Translations under genes and position numbers: made by a program | Part shown: positions 46,737 to 56,142 of the stretch, one piece after another | How positions within the stretch are numbered: position 1 is the stretch's first letter | Layout: each line of letters opens with the position of its first letter | Assembly (NCBI RefSeq): GCF_900110435.1 | Contig: NZ_FODT01000002.1 | Coordinates: 1 to 64,000 of the forward strand | DNA length: 64,000 nucleotides | Reading direction: 5' to 3' | Origin: Rhodopseudomonas pseudopalustris | GTDB lineage: Bacteria > Pseudomonadota > Alphaproteobacteria > Rhizobiales > Xanthobacteraceae | Notes under the pieces: generated by a model | Database searches by the model: none | What the model was told of the DNA's origin: nothing | The model's input: the letters and a program-made list of their open reading frames with translations, nothing else

Positions 46737-46899
46737 GATGTTCAGGCGTTAGCAACAAATGATGGCTGCGTGCTTGCTTCCTGAAGCGTCTCCGCCTGCT
46801 GGGCAGCACCGTTGCTGGGGTTGTTGAGGCGGGGGAGGACGGCCGAGACCACTCGGATGGATGAGCATCCAGCCCCCGGAAACCCCCACCCACCCCCGA

Positions 46900-46927
46900 T
46901 TGACAAAACGTCAGTCGATGCTATCAA
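46900..46927 (+). promoter_or_regulatory. Promoter of the acyl-CoA synthetase gene
   Basis: TTGACA, a 16-base spacer, then TATCAA, ending 45 bases before the chosen start. The upstream flank (46737-46899) shows nothing else. Confidence 0.55.
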
Positions 46928-46972
46928 AATGGCAACGGTATTTTGGGGAGAGTGAACGTGCGAGGGGTTGGC

Positions 46973-49057
46973 GTGTCGGCGATGACTGATTTCGATATCC
47001 ATGCCCTGATCGAGCCGAAATCGATCGCAATGGTCGGTGTGTCTCCTGGTGCACCGAATTCATGGGGGTTCCGCACCATGCGGGTGCTGGCCGAGGGCGG
47101 CTATACCGGCGCGCTTTACGCCGTGCATCCGACCAAAACCGTTCCCGGTTTCGAGACCGTTCGCTCGCTTCGCGACAAGCCGGCGCCCGATCTGGTCGCG
47201 GTCTGCGTGCGCGCCGAGCAGGCCGTCGATGTGGTCCGCGAGGCGCGGGAGATCGGCGCCAAGGCCGCGATCGTTTTCGCGTCGAATTTTGCCGAAATCG
47301 GCGAGGATGGCGTCCGCCTGCAGCGTGAGCTGATCGAGGCCGCCGGCGACATGCCGTTTCTCGGGCCGAATTGTCTCGGCTTTTCCAATCGCACCGCGTC
47401 GGTGAAGATGTCGGTGGCGCCGTTTCTCAATCGGCCGTTGCTGCCGCCCGGTCCCGTTGCGCTGGTGGCGCAATCCGGCGCGCTCGGCCTCGTCCTTGCG
47501 CAATGCGTGGAGGAAAGCGGCGTCGGCTATTCGCACTTCATCAGCGTCGGCAATGAATGCGTGGTGACGGCGTCGATGCTGGCGCGGCAGCTCGTCGAGC
47601 GCGACGATGTCGGGATCGTCTTCATCTATCTCGAGACGCTGCGCGACCCGCAGGTGCTGGCGGAAGCCGCCGCGCGCGCCCATGCGCTCGGCAAGCGGAT
47701 CATCGTGTTGAAGGCCGGCGCCTCCGACGCGGGCCGGCGCGCGGCGCTGTCGCACACCGCGGCGATTGCGGGCAACGACACGCTGTTCGGGGCGCTTGCG
47801 CGCGACATGGGCATCGTCAGCATTCGCGACGACGAAGGCGTTCAGCCCGTGCTGGCCGCGCTCCGGCGCGACTGGGTCATGCCGCCGAAGCCGCGGGTCG
47901 CGATCCTCAGCAATTCGGGCGGCGCGGGCGCGCTGCTGGCCGACCGGCTGGTGGCGGAAGGTGCGCGCGTCGAGGCGTTTTCCGAGCCGTTGCGGCAGGC
48001 GATCCGCCAGACCGGGCTGGTCGAGGCCGGCGATCAAAATCCGCTCGACATCGGCGGCGGTTGGGAAGCGTTGCTGGATCGCGTCGAGCCGTGTCTCGAA
48101 GTTCTCGACCACGCCGAAGAGGTCGACGCCGTCGTCGTCTACTATGCGTTCGGCGATATCATCGGCGCGAAGGTCGCGCCGATCGCCGACTATTGCGCGG
48201 CGATGTCGAAGCCGGCGGTGTTCGTCTGGCAGGCCGCGCCGTCGGAATTCTATGCCAGCGTCACGGCGCGCGACGTTCTCACCGGGACGATCGGCGGCGG
48301 GGTGCGCGCGGTCGTCGCGCAGATGGCTCTGGCCTCCGCCGGCGAGGTCGCGTGGCAGCGCCGCGATGTCGCCGCCGTGGCGTTGCCGGTGGTGCAGGCG
48401 GGCCAGTCCACCATCGCCGAGCTCGACGCGGGCGCCGTCCTGCGAAAGCTCGGGATCGGCGTCGTCGATGCGGTCGTGTCCGCGCGCGGACAGGCTGCCG
48501 CGGCAATCGCCGAAGTCGGCGCCAAGGGATGGACGCGCTGCGTCGTCAAGGGCAACGCCGCCGACGTCCTGCATCGCAACCGTGTCGGCCTGGTCGAAGT
48601 CGGCGTGCCGGTCGAACGGCTCGCCGAAGTCCTGGCGCGTTTCGAGCGGCGTCTGGACGAGGTGTCGTCCGATCCGCAGCGCAGTCTGCTGATTCAGCCG
48701 ATGATCGCCTTCGAGGAGGAAATCGGCGTCGGCGCTCTGCTCGATCCGAATTACGGCCCCGCGATCCTGATCGGGCCCGGCGGCGTCGGCATCGAGGCGG
48801 CTTCGGGCGAGCGGCACGTCCTGCTGCTGAGCGCGTCCGATGAAGCGCGCGCGGCTTACCAGAGCCGTGTCGAAGACGCTTACGGCCTCGCGCCCGGAAC
48901 GCTCGGGCCGGTCGTCGCCGGACTCGAGCGGCTGCTCGCGACGCCGACTATTTCCGAGATCGATATCAATCCGATGGTGCGAACGCCCGACGGCGGTCTC
49001 ATCGCGCTGGATGCTCTCATCGTCGTCGAACCGCATCACCCGACGGCCGCCGCCTGA
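46973..49057 (+). CDS. NDP-forming acyl-CoA synthetase (acetyl-CoA/succinyl-CoA ligase type)
   Basis: A 694-residue fused alpha-beta acyl-CoA synthetase (ADP-forming type). The CoA-binding domain is at about 1-130 (PKSIAMVGVSPGAPNSWGFRT, FLGPNCLGF). The ligase domain holds the phospho-His motif RRAALSHTAAIAGND (about 265), then AILSNSGGAGALLAD. The ATP-grasp beta domain lies at about 480-690 (CVVKGNAADVLHRNRVGLVE, ISEIDINPM). It makes an acyl-CoA from a free acid or the reverse. GTG at 46973 has GAGGGG five bases before it; ATG at 46982 is the alternative. It is 43 bases upstream of the ABC transporter operon and probably co-transcribed with it. Confidence 0.88.
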   Translation: MSAMTDFDIHALIEPKSIAMVGVSPGAPNSWGFRTMRVLAEGGYTGALYAVHPTKTVPGFETVRSLRDKPAPDLVAVCVRAEQAVDVVREAREIGAKAAIVFASNFAEIGEDGVRLQRELIEAAGDMPFLGPNCLGFSNRTASVKMSVAPFLNRPLLPPGPVALVAQSGALGLVLAQCVEESGVGYSHFISVGNECVVTASMLARQLVERDDVGIVFIYLETLRDPQVLAEAAARAHALGKRIIVLKAGASDAGRRAALSHTAAIAGNDTLFGALARDMGIVSIRDDEGVQPVLAALRRDWVMPPKPRVAILSNSGGAGALLADRLVAEGARVEAFSEPLRQAIRQTGLVEAGDQNPLDIGGGWEALLDRVEPCLEVLDHAEEVDAVVVYYAFGDIIGAKVAPIADYCAAMSKPAVFVWQAAPSEFYASVTARDVLTGTIGGGVRAVVAQMALASAGEVAWQRRDVAAVALPVVQAGQSTIAELDAGAVLRKLGIGVVDAVVSARGQAAAAIAEVGAKGWTRCVVKGNAADVLHRNRVGLVEVGVPVERLAEVLARFERRLDEVSSDPQRSLLIQPMIAFEEEIGVGALLDPNYGPAILIGPGGVGIEAASGERHVLLLSASDEARAAYQSRVEDAYGLAPGTLGPVVAGLERLLATPTISEIDINPMVRTPDGGLIALDALIVVEPHHPTAAA

Positions 49058-49100
49058 CCGGCGGCGTAAAAAAACGATGCAACCCAGGGAAGGAAACCAG

Positions 49101-50126
49101 ATGTCTCGCAGAATCATATCAGGCGTCGTGGCGCTGGCGGTTGTCGGCACCGCGTCGGCCCTCGTCGCGCAACCGGCGTCGATCACCATCGTCAATCCGG
49201 GCGGCCCCTATCTCGAGGCGACGCTGGAGGCCTGGGGCAAGACCTTCACCGAGAAGACCAACATCAAGGTGAAGGGCGACTCCCCGCAGAGCCTGCCGAA
49301 GATCCAGCAGATGGTCGGCGCCAAGAACGTGTCGTGGGATGTCGTCGAAGTGCCGCCGGTGTTCACGATGCGCCATTGCGGCACGCTGTTCGAAAAGCTC
49401 ACGCCCGGCCTCGTCGACGCGGCGCGCGTCAATGCGGGTTTCGGCAATGAATGCGGCGTGCCGGATGCGGGCTACGCCAACATCATGCTCTACAACAAGA
49501 CCAAGTTCGCGAAGGGCGGCCCGCAGAACTGGGCCGACTTCTTCGACGTCAAGAAGTTTCCCGGCAAGCGCGGCCTGTGGGACGGCGCCGAGGGCGTGAA
49601 CCTCGAAATCGCGCTGCTGGCCGACGGCGTCGCTCCGGAGAATCTGTATCCGCTCGATCTCGATCGCGCGTTCCGCAAGCTCAGCGAACTCAAGCCGCAT
49701 ATCGTGTTCTGGCGAACCGGCGCGCAATCCACCCAGATGATGGAAAGCGGCGAAGTCGACATGATCATGGCGTGGTCGTCGCGCGCCTATCCGGCGCTGA
49801 AGAACGGCGCGCCGTTCGAGCCGGTGTGGAACCAGCACATCATCTACAACAACGTTCTGGCGATTCCGATGGGCGCGCCGAACAAGGCCGCCAGCGAAGC
49901 CTATATTCGGCATGCGCTCGAGGACAAACAGCAGGCCCGCATCACCGAACTCTATCCGGTCACGCCGGCGCTGATCGGCGCCGCTCCGAAGCTCGACGAG
50001 GCGGGCATGAAAGTCTTCGCCGGCACGCCTGAGCGGGCCAAAACCGCGATCCGCCTCAATCTGAAATGGGTCGCCGACAATTCCGAAGTGATCCAGAAGC
50101 GCTGGATCGAGTGGTTGAACTCCTGA
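49101..50126 (+). CDS. ABC transporter periplasmic binding protein (PotD/Fe3+ type)
   Basis: A 341-residue family 1 solute-binding protein with a signal peptide (ISGVVALAVVGTASALVAQP). Segments such as VSWDVVEVPPVFTMRHCGTLFEKL, AGYANIMLYNKTKFAKGGPQ and GEVDMIMAWSSRAY fit the polyamine/thiamine/iron group. It has GGGAAGG before the ATG at 49101. The substrate is not readable; the downstream enzymes suggest a glycerol-containing compound rather than a polyamine. Confidence 0.87.
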   Translation: MSRRIISGVVALAVVGTASALVAQPASITIVNPGGPYLEATLEAWGKTFTEKTNIKVKGDSPQSLPKIQQMVGAKNVSWDVVEVPPVFTMRHCGTLFEKLTPGLVDAARVNAGFGNECGVPDAGYANIMLYNKTKFAKGGPQNWADFFDVKKFPGKRGLWDGAEGVNLEIALLADGVAPENLYPLDLDRAFRKLSELKPHIVFWRTGAQSTQMMESGEVDMIMAWSSRAYPALKNGAPFEPVWNQHIIYNNVLAIPMGAPNKAASEAYIRHALEDKQQARITELYPVTPALIGAAPKLDEAGMKVFAGTPERAKTAIRLNLKWVADNSEVIQKRWIEWLNS

Positions 50127-50205
50127 CCTCGTCGGGCGGGCGGCACTCGCCGCCCGCCCGTCTCCCGCTCGGATTGAAATCAGCTGTCGTGTCCAGAGTT
50201 TCGCC

Positions 50206-51858
50206 ATGAACCCCGCACGCAATCCCAACGGCCTGTCGGTTCTTGTCGGCATCCAGCTGATGCTGCCGACGGCGGCATTCCTGGCGTTGTTCTTCGTCTG
50301 GCCGACGATTCTGATCGTCTCGCAGAGCTTGCTCGGCGAGGGCGGATGGTTGTCGCAATACACCATGTTCCTGTCGAGCGCGGGCTATGTGCGCATCCTG
50401 CTGCGCACGCTGGTCATGGCCGGCCTCGTCAGCACATTGTGCCTGATCATCGCCTATCCCTACGCGTATCTGATGAGCCAGGTGCGCGGCAACATGCTCA
50501 CGGTGCTGATGGGCGTCGTGCTGATCTCGTTCTTCACCAGCGTGATGGTGCGATCCTTCGCGTGGATCGTGGTGATGCAGCGCAACGGCATCGTCGACCG
50601 TCTGGCGCAGTCTCTCGGCTTCGACTCGCTGGTGCTGCGCGGCTCCACCCTCGGCGTCACCATCGCGATGGTGCAGATCATGCTGCCGTTCATGATCTTT
50701 CCGCTCTACAGCACGATGGTCGGCATCGATCGTCGTCTCAATGTCGCCAGCAAGTCGCTCGGCGCGAATGGCTGGACCACATTCTGGCGGGTGTACTGGC
50801 CGCTGTCGCTGCCCGGCGTGGTCAGTGGCTGGGTCATCGTCTTCATCACTTCGCTGGGCTTCTACGTGATCCCCGGCCTGGTCGGTTCGCCGCAGGAGCA
50901 GCTGCTCTCGCAATTGATCTACACGCTGATCAACACCGTGTTGAACCTGCCGCTCGCTTCGGCCGCGTCGATGCTGCTGTTGCTGATGGCGCTCGCGGTG
51001 GTGCTGCCGGCGATGTCGCGGTTCGACGTCGCGGCCGGCGTGACGGCGCGGGCCGGACAGGTCAACGACACGACCGATCGTCGCTCCGCGTGGCTTTACG
51101 TCTGGGCGATCGTGGTCGGCGTTGCGCTGCTGCTGCCGAGCCTGGTCGTCATTCCCCTGAGCTTTCCGGGCAATGCCAGCTTCGCCTTTCCGCCGACCTC
51201 CTGGTCCACGCGATGGTACGAGCGGTTCTTCAGCAGCGACGAATGGTTCGGCGCGCTGCTGGCCTCCTTGCAGGTCGCCGTCATCACGATGGTGCTCGCC
51301 GTGGTGTTGTCCGTCAGCGCTGCGCTGGCGATCCGCCGGCTGCCGCCCTCGTTCCGCATCGTGCTGCGCTCCTTCGTGATGGCGCCGCGCATCGTGCCCG
51401 GCATCATCATCGCGATCGCGATCTATGGTCTGTTTCTCTCATGGGGTCTGACCGCGACCACCGCCGGCTTCGTGATCGCCCACACCGTTCTGGCGCTGCC
51501 GTTCTCCTTCATTCCGATCATGACGGCGCTCGAACAATTCGATACCCGGCTCGAGCAGGCTTCGGCGAGCCTCGGCGCCGGACGAACCAAAACCTTGTTC
51601 CGGGTGATGTTGCCGTTGATTTCGCCGGGACTTTTGACGGGCGGGTTGTTCGCCTTCGTCATCTCGTTCGACGAGGTCGTCGTCTCCCTCTTCATCAGCG
51701 GAACCGAACTGCGGACGCTTCCCGTCCAGATGTATCGGTCCGTCGCCACCGATATCGATCCGACCATCGCGGCGGCATCGACCATGCTTCTGCTCCTCAC
51801 AATGGTGCTGGTGATCGGAAGCTCCATGCTCTCAAAGAAGTTTCAGCGTGCTCCATGA
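50206..51858 (+). CDS. ABC transporter permease, two permease domains fused
   Basis: A 550-residue protein with two inner-membrane permease domains in one chain. The first half corresponds to a PotB-type permease (helices from FLALFFVWPTILIVSQSLL; coupling loop AASKSLGANGWTTFWRVYWPLSLPGV, about residues 180-205). The second half is PotC-type (VVLSVSAALAIRRLP; EQASASLGAGRTKTLFRVMLPLISPG, about 450-475). Each half has its own EAA loop to contact the ATPase, so a single chain replaces the usual heterodimer. The stop overlaps the ATPase start. Confidence 0.9.
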   Translation: MNPARNPNGLSVLVGIQLMLPTAAFLALFFVWPTILIVSQSLLGEGGWLSQYTMFLSSAGYVRILLRTLVMAGLVSTLCLIIAYPYAYLMSQVRGNMLTVLMGVVLISFFTSVMVRSFAWIVVMQRNGIVDRLAQSLGFDSLVLRGSTLGVTIAMVQIMLPFMIFPLYSTMVGIDRRLNVASKSLGANGWTTFWRVYWPLSLPGVVSGWVIVFITSLGFYVIPGLVGSPQEQLLSQLIYTLINTVLNLPLASAASMLLLLMALAVVLPAMSRFDVAAGVTARAGQVNDTTDRRSAWLYVWAIVVGVALLLPSLVVIPLSFPGNASFAFPPTSWSTRWYERFFSSDEWFGALLASLQVAVITMVLAVVLSVSAALAIRRLPPSFRIVLRSFVMAPRIVPGIIIAIAIYGLFLSWGLTATTAGFVIAHTVLALPFSFIPIMTALEQFDTRLEQASASLGAGRTKTLFRVMLPLISPGLLTGGLFAFVISFDEVVVSLFISGTELRTLPVQMYRSVATDIDPTIAAASTMLLLLTMVLVIGSSMLSKKFQRAP

Positions 51859-52934
51859 CGAACATCAGAACCAACGGCGCTGCACTTGTCCTGAAAGATC
51901 TCGCGAAGACCTACGGTTCGCTCGCCGTGGTCCGAGATGTGTCGCTCACTGTCGCGCCGGGCGAGTTCGTCACCTTTCTCGGGCCGAGCGGTTCAGGCAA
52001 GACGACGACGCTCAATCTCATCGCCGGATTCACCGAGGCCAGCGCCGGCCGGATCACGCTCGACGGACGCGATCTCGGCAATGTGCCGGCGCATCAGCGC
52101 GGCATCGGCGTCGTGTTCCAGAGCTACGCGCTGTTCCCGCATATGACGGTGCGGCAGAATATCGCCTATCCGCTCGAACAGCGCCGGCCGCGGATGGACC
52201 GCAAGGCGATCGAGACGCAGGTCAGCGACGTCCTGCAATTGGTCGAGATGGCCGGATACGCCGACCGCCGGCCGCATCAATTGTCCGGCGGGCAGCAGCA
52301 GCGCGTCGCGCTCGCGCGTGCGGTGGTGTTCGAACCGAAATTGCTGTTGCTCGACGAGCCGCTCGGCGCGCTCGACAAGAGGTTGCGGGAAAGCCTGCAA
52401 CTGGAGCTGCGCCGCATCCATCGTGAGCTGGGCGTCACCGTCATCTTCGTCACCCACGACCAGGACGAGGCGATGACGCTGTCGGATCGCATCGTGGTGT
52501 TCAACGAGGGCCGCATCGAGCAGGTCGGCACGCCGCAGCAGCTGTACGGGCAGCCGGCCACTGAGTTCGTCGCCCGCTTTCTCGGCGACTCGAACATCTT
52601 CCGCGGCCGGGTCGAGGACCAGCATCTGAATTGCGGCGCGTTCAACATCCGGCTGCCCGCGCCGGCCACGCCCGGTCCGCTGTCGGCGATGGTGCGCCCG
52701 GAAAAAATGCGGGTGAAGAAGGACGTCGCCGGCGCAGGCGAGGACGGCGTTGCCGCCACGCTCACCGACGTGACGTTCTCGGGCTCGACCTGGCGGGTCG
52801 AGGGGCATGATTCGGATGGCCGGACATTGTTGGCGCGGGTCGCCGACGGTTCGACCCTCCACATCGGCGAGATGGTCAATTTCGTCTGGTCCGTCGAGGA
52901 CGTGCGTATCGTCGCCAGCGAAGCCCGGCCATGA
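51855..52934 (+). CDS. ABC transporter ATP-binding protein (PotA type)
   Basis: A 359-residue ATPase with Walker A FLGPSGSGKTTTLNLIAGF, Q-loop VVFQSYALFPHMTV, signature LSGGQQQRVALARAVV, Walker B LLLLDEPLGALDKRL and H-loop FVTHDQDEAMTLS. A C-terminal TOBE-like regulatory domain follows at about 265-355 (AMVRPEKMRV). It is linked by ATGA overlaps to the permease before it and the dehydrogenase after it. Confidence 0.94.
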   Translation: MTNIRTNGAALVLKDLAKTYGSLAVVRDVSLTVAPGEFVTFLGPSGSGKTTTLNLIAGFTEASAGRITLDGRDLGNVPAHQRGIGVVFQSYALFPHMTVRQNIAYPLEQRRPRMDRKAIETQVSDVLQLVEMAGYADRRPHQLSGGQQQRVALARAVVFEPKLLLLDEPLGALDKRLRESLQLELRRIHRELGVTVIFVTHDQDEAMTLSDRIVVFNEGRIEQVGTPQQLYGQPATEFVARFLGDSNIFRGRVEDQHLNCGAFNIRLPAPATPGPLSAMVRPEKMRVKKDVAGAGEDGVAATLTDVTFSGSTWRVEGHDSDGRTLLARVADGSTLHIGEMVNFVWSVEDVRIVASEARP

Positions 52935-54601
52935 GCGACGCGCGCCTCCAGCAGATCGCGCAACTGGCGCAGGGCGAGCCGCTCGCCGACCGTTCGGCGC
53001 ATCTGCGCCGTCTGGCCGATAGCACGTTCGACATTCTGGTGATCGGCGGCGGCGCGACCGGTGCGGGCGTCGCGCTCGATGCGGTGACGCGCGGATTCTC
53101 GGTCGGGCTGATCGAGAAGGCCGACTTCGCCTCGGGCACCTCGTCGCGCTCGTCGAAAATGATCCACGGCGGCTTTCGCTACATGCAGACCGGCGACGTC
53201 GCGTTGGTGCGGGAATCGCTGCGCGAGCGCACCTTGCTGCAGTCGAACGCGCCGCATCTCGTGTCGCTGCTTCCGTTCTTGATCCCGCTGTTTCTCAAAG
53301 GGGGATTGATCAACCCGAAAGTGTCGCGCGCGCTCGGCGCAGCGCTGTGGAGCTATCAGTTCGCCGGCTCGTGGCGGATCGGTCGTCGCCATCGCCGGCT
53401 CAAGGCGTCGGAGGTGCTGGCGCATATGCCGGTGCTCGATCCCGACAAGGTCGGCGAAGGCTATCTGTTTCACGATCTGCGCACGGATGACGCGCGGCTG
53501 ACGCTCGCGATCGCCGCCACTGCGGCGGCGCACGGCGCAGCGGTCGCCAATCACGCTGAATGCGTCGGCATCTCGGATGTCACGGCCGGATTGCGCCGGG
53601 TGTCCGTGAAGACGGCGGAAGGCGAGTTCACGGTTGCGACGCGGATGGTGATCAACGCCACCGGCATCTGGGCGGGAGAGCTGCTCGGCCACGCGCGACT
53701 GTCCGCTGCGCAGGGGCTGGTCGCCGCCAAGGGCACGCATCTGGTGTTTCCGCGACACGTGTTCGGCAACGACGTGGCGGTCAGCCTGCCCACGACAGAC
53801 CGGCGCACGATGTCGGTCGTCGATGCAGGCGCCTTCAGCTATGTCGGATCGACCGACACGACGGCGGACTGCGCGATCGATGAGCCCGGCATCACGCAGC
53901 GGGACATCGACTATGTGCTGGCGGGCATCAACCGCAACGTCACGCGGCCGCTGAGCGAGGACGACATCACGGGCGGCTGGAGCGGCTTTCGGCCTCTGCT
54001 CGCGGATCAGAGCAAGGCGAGAACCGCCGACCTGTCGCGCAAGCATCGCATCACGCACGATGCGGACGGCTTCGTATCGGTGACCGGCGGCAAGCTCACG
54101 ACCTATCGGGCGATGGCCGAAGAGGCCGTCGATGTCGCCGCGAAAGCGCTCGGCGGCGGCCGCGCTTGCCGCACCCGCAAGCTGCGCCTTCACGGCGCCA
54201 GCTCCGATTTCAAATTCTCCGCGCCGATCGGCCGGCTCACGCGCTACGGCGTTCAGGGCGCCAAGGTGGCCGCGCTCGCGGCGCGCGACGAAGCGCTGGC
54301 GCGCCCGATCACCAAAAACGCCGAGAGCCTGGTCGCCGAAGCCGTTTGGGGACTTCACGCCGAAATGGCCGGAAGTCTCGAGGATGTGCTGATGCGGCGG
54401 ACGCGCGTCGGCCTGTTCGATGGCCGCGCCGTTTTGAAAGATCTCGATGTTCTGGGCGGCCAGATCATGGACTGGACGGATTGGTCCCCTGATCGCCGAC
54501 AGCGAGAAATCGACGCGACGCGCCGGGTGCTGCGGCGTGAGCTTGGTCCCCTTGCGGCTTCGTCCGCCGTCACTCCCCCGATTGAAGTAAAGGATACATG
54601 A
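52931..54601 (+). CDS. FAD-dependent glycerol-3-phosphate dehydrogenase family protein
   Basis: A 556-residue GlpD-like enzyme that should oxidise glycerol-3-phosphate or a relative to the ketone and pass electrons to quinone. The FAD motif is ILVIGGGATGAGVALDAVTRG (about residues 36-56), then the GlpD signatures GTSSRSSKMIHGGFRYMQ and GYLFHDLRTDDARLTLA. DGFVSVTGGKLTTYRAMAEEA is followed by the C-terminal DAO_C region. Because it lies in an ABC-transporter operon with an alkyl-DHAP-synthase-like gene and a kinase, its natural substrate may be a modified glycerol phosphate. Confidence 0.9.
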   Translation: MSDARLQQIAQLAQGEPLADRSAHLRRLADSTFDILVIGGGATGAGVALDAVTRGFSVGLIEKADFASGTSSRSSKMIHGGFRYMQTGDVALVRESLRERTLLQSNAPHLVSLLPFLIPLFLKGGLINPKVSRALGAALWSYQFAGSWRIGRRHRRLKASEVLAHMPVLDPDKVGEGYLFHDLRTDDARLTLAIAATAAAHGAAVANHAECVGISDVTAGLRRVSVKTAEGEFTVATRMVINATGIWAGELLGHARLSAAQGLVAAKGTHLVFPRHVFGNDVAVSLPTTDRRTMSVVDAGAFSYVGSTDTTADCAIDEPGITQRDIDYVLAGINRNVTRPLSEDDITGGWSGFRPLLADQSKARTADLSRKHRITHDADGFVSVTGGKLTTYRAMAEEAVDVAAKALGGGRACRTRKLRLHGASSDFKFSAPIGRLTRYGVQGAKVAALAARDEALARPITKNAESLVAEAVWGLHAEMAGSLEDVLMRRTRVGLFDGRAVLKDLDVLGGQIMDWTDWSPDRRQREIDATRRVLRRELGPLAASSAVTPPIEVKDT

Positions 54602-56142
54602 TGCCAAAGGCCCTGCCCATTTCATCGCGACAGCCGCCGGCGCTGCCGGGAGGCGTGATGACGCGCGCGCAATTCCGCGGCGAGACGCTCAGCGGCCGCG
54701 CCGTCGCGGTGTCCGACGCCACGATCCGACAGCTGGAAGCCATCTGCCCGACCCGCGTGGATGACCACAGCCTGTTCGACTATGCGCGCGACTGGTGGCC
54801 TCTGGGTCTGGTCTGGTCGACGAGCGGTCATGTGGCGCGGCTGCCGTCGGCCGTGGTGATGCCGTCGACCGTCGACCAGATCGCAGCCGTGCTGCGGATC
54901 TGCAACGAGGCGCGCATTCCGGTCGTCGCGGCCGGTGGGCGCTCCGGCGTGCTTGGAAACTCGCTTCCGGTTTTCGGCGGCGTCGTGCTCGATACCACGC
55001 AGCTGTCTGGGATCCTCGATCTGCGGGAAGACGATCTCGTGGTCGACGTCCAGGCCGGCACGTTCGGCGACGATTTCGAAACCACGATGCAGGCCGCAGG
55101 TTACACCGCGGGGCATTGGCCGCAGTCGATCGCACTGTCCACCGTGGGCGGGTGGATCGCCTGCCGTGGCGCGGGGCAGATGTCGAGCCGATACGGCACG
55201 ATCTCCGACATCACCATGAGCGTGACGGCCGTTCTCGCCGATGGCAGCGTCATCGACACCAGCGACTATTCGCACTCCGCGACCGGGCCCGACCTCACGC
55301 AACTCTTCGTCGGCTCGGAGGGCACGCTCGGCGTCATCACCTCGGCCCGCCTGCGGATCTCGCCGAAGTCCGATCACGCCCGCAATGCGGCGTTCGCCTT
55401 CCCGAGTTTCGCGGCGGGGGTGGCGGCGATCCGCCGCTTCGTACGCCGAGGGATGTCGCCTGCGATCGTGCGGCTTTACGACCAGGTCGAATCGCGGCGC
55501 AATTTCGGAACCACCAATCAATGCGTGTTGATCTTGCGCGACGAGGGCGATCCGGCCCTGATCGACGGACCCTGGCAAGCCGTTCTGGAGTCGTGCGACG
55601 GCGAGGCGCTCGGCGATGCTCTGGTCAAGCAATGGATGTCGCATCGTAACAACGTCAGCACGATGGGCGAACTGATCGCCGATCGCGCGCCGGATACGAT
55701 GGAAGTCGCCGCGCCGTGGTCGCGGGTGGTCGAAATCTACGAGAAGACCACCGCCGCCATTTCGGCGATCGACGGCTCGCGCACTGCGACCGCGCATATC
55801 TCGCACGTCTATTCCGATCGGGTCGGGCTGTATTTCATGTTCGGCGGCCGCCCCGAACTGAACGCGCGTCCGGGATGGTACCGTCAGGTGTGGGACGCGG
55901 CCGCCACCACCGTGCTGCAGAATGGCGGCAATCTCAGCCACCATCATGGCATCGGCCTCGGCCGCGGACGTTTCATGCGGTCCGCGCTGGGCAGCAGCTT
56001 CGATGTTCTGGATCGGGTGAAGTCGGCGCTCGATCCGAACCGGATTTTGAACCCTGGCAAGATGGGCCTCGACAGTCCGTTCGGTCCGCCACCGGTGTGG
56101 TCGGATGACGTGACCGTTCCGCCCAAGACCGAGGCGCCGTGA
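54598..56142 (+). CDS. FAD-binding oxidase, alkyl-DHAP synthase-like
   Basis: A 514-residue flavoprotein of the vanillyl-alcohol oxidase superfamily. The PCMH-type FAD domain (about 80-260) includes VVAAGGRSGVLGN, WPQSIALSTVGGWIACRGAG and SSRYGTISDITMSV. The C-terminal half has HISHVYSDRVGLYFMFGG and NGGNLSHHHGIGLGR, whose His run matches the alkyl-dihydroxyacetonephosphate synthase active site. It also ends RILNPGKMGL like glycolate/lactate oxidases. It could make or, by reversal, break an ether or ester bond on a dihydroxyacetone-phosphate skeleton; an ordinary hydroxy-acid oxidase is the alternative. ATGA overlaps occur at the start and GTGA at the end. Confidence 0.82.
   Translation: MMPKALPISSRQPPALPGGVMTRAQFRGETLSGRAVAVSDATIRQLEAICPTRVDDHSLFDYARDWWPLGLVWSTSGHVARLPSAVVMPSTVDQIAAVLRICNEARIPVVAAGGRSGVLGNSLPVFGGVVLDTTQLSGILDLREDDLVVDVQAGTFGDDFETTMQAAGYTAGHWPQSIALSTVGGWIACRGAGQMSSRYGTISDITMSVTAVLADGSVIDTSDYSHSATGPDLTQLFVGSEGTLGVITSARLRISPKSDHARNAAFAFPSFAAGVAAIRRFVRRGMSPAIVRLYDQVESRRNFGTTNQCVLILRDEGDPALIDGPWQAVLESCDGEALGDALVKQWMSHRNNVSTMGELIADRAPDTMEVAAPWSRVVEIYEKTTAAISAIDGSRTATAHISHVYSDRVGLYFMFGGRPELNARPGWYRQVWDAAATTVLQNGGNLSHHHGIGLGRGRFMRSALGSSFDVLDRVKSALDPNRILNPGKMGLDSPFGPPPVWSDDVTVPPKTEAP

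Noticed and set aside
45568-46784. Open frames with PTTGKSVGKPR or GFPTDFPVVG repeats
   Set aside because: They are translations of the CRISPR repeats; the 66-base period keeps the frame open. No start signal supports them.
46786-46800. TCTCCGCC near the right end of the CRISPR locus as a further attachment site
   Set aside because: Only eight bases match the tRNA-Ser end, so it does not support the CRISPR locus being a second tRNA-bounded element.
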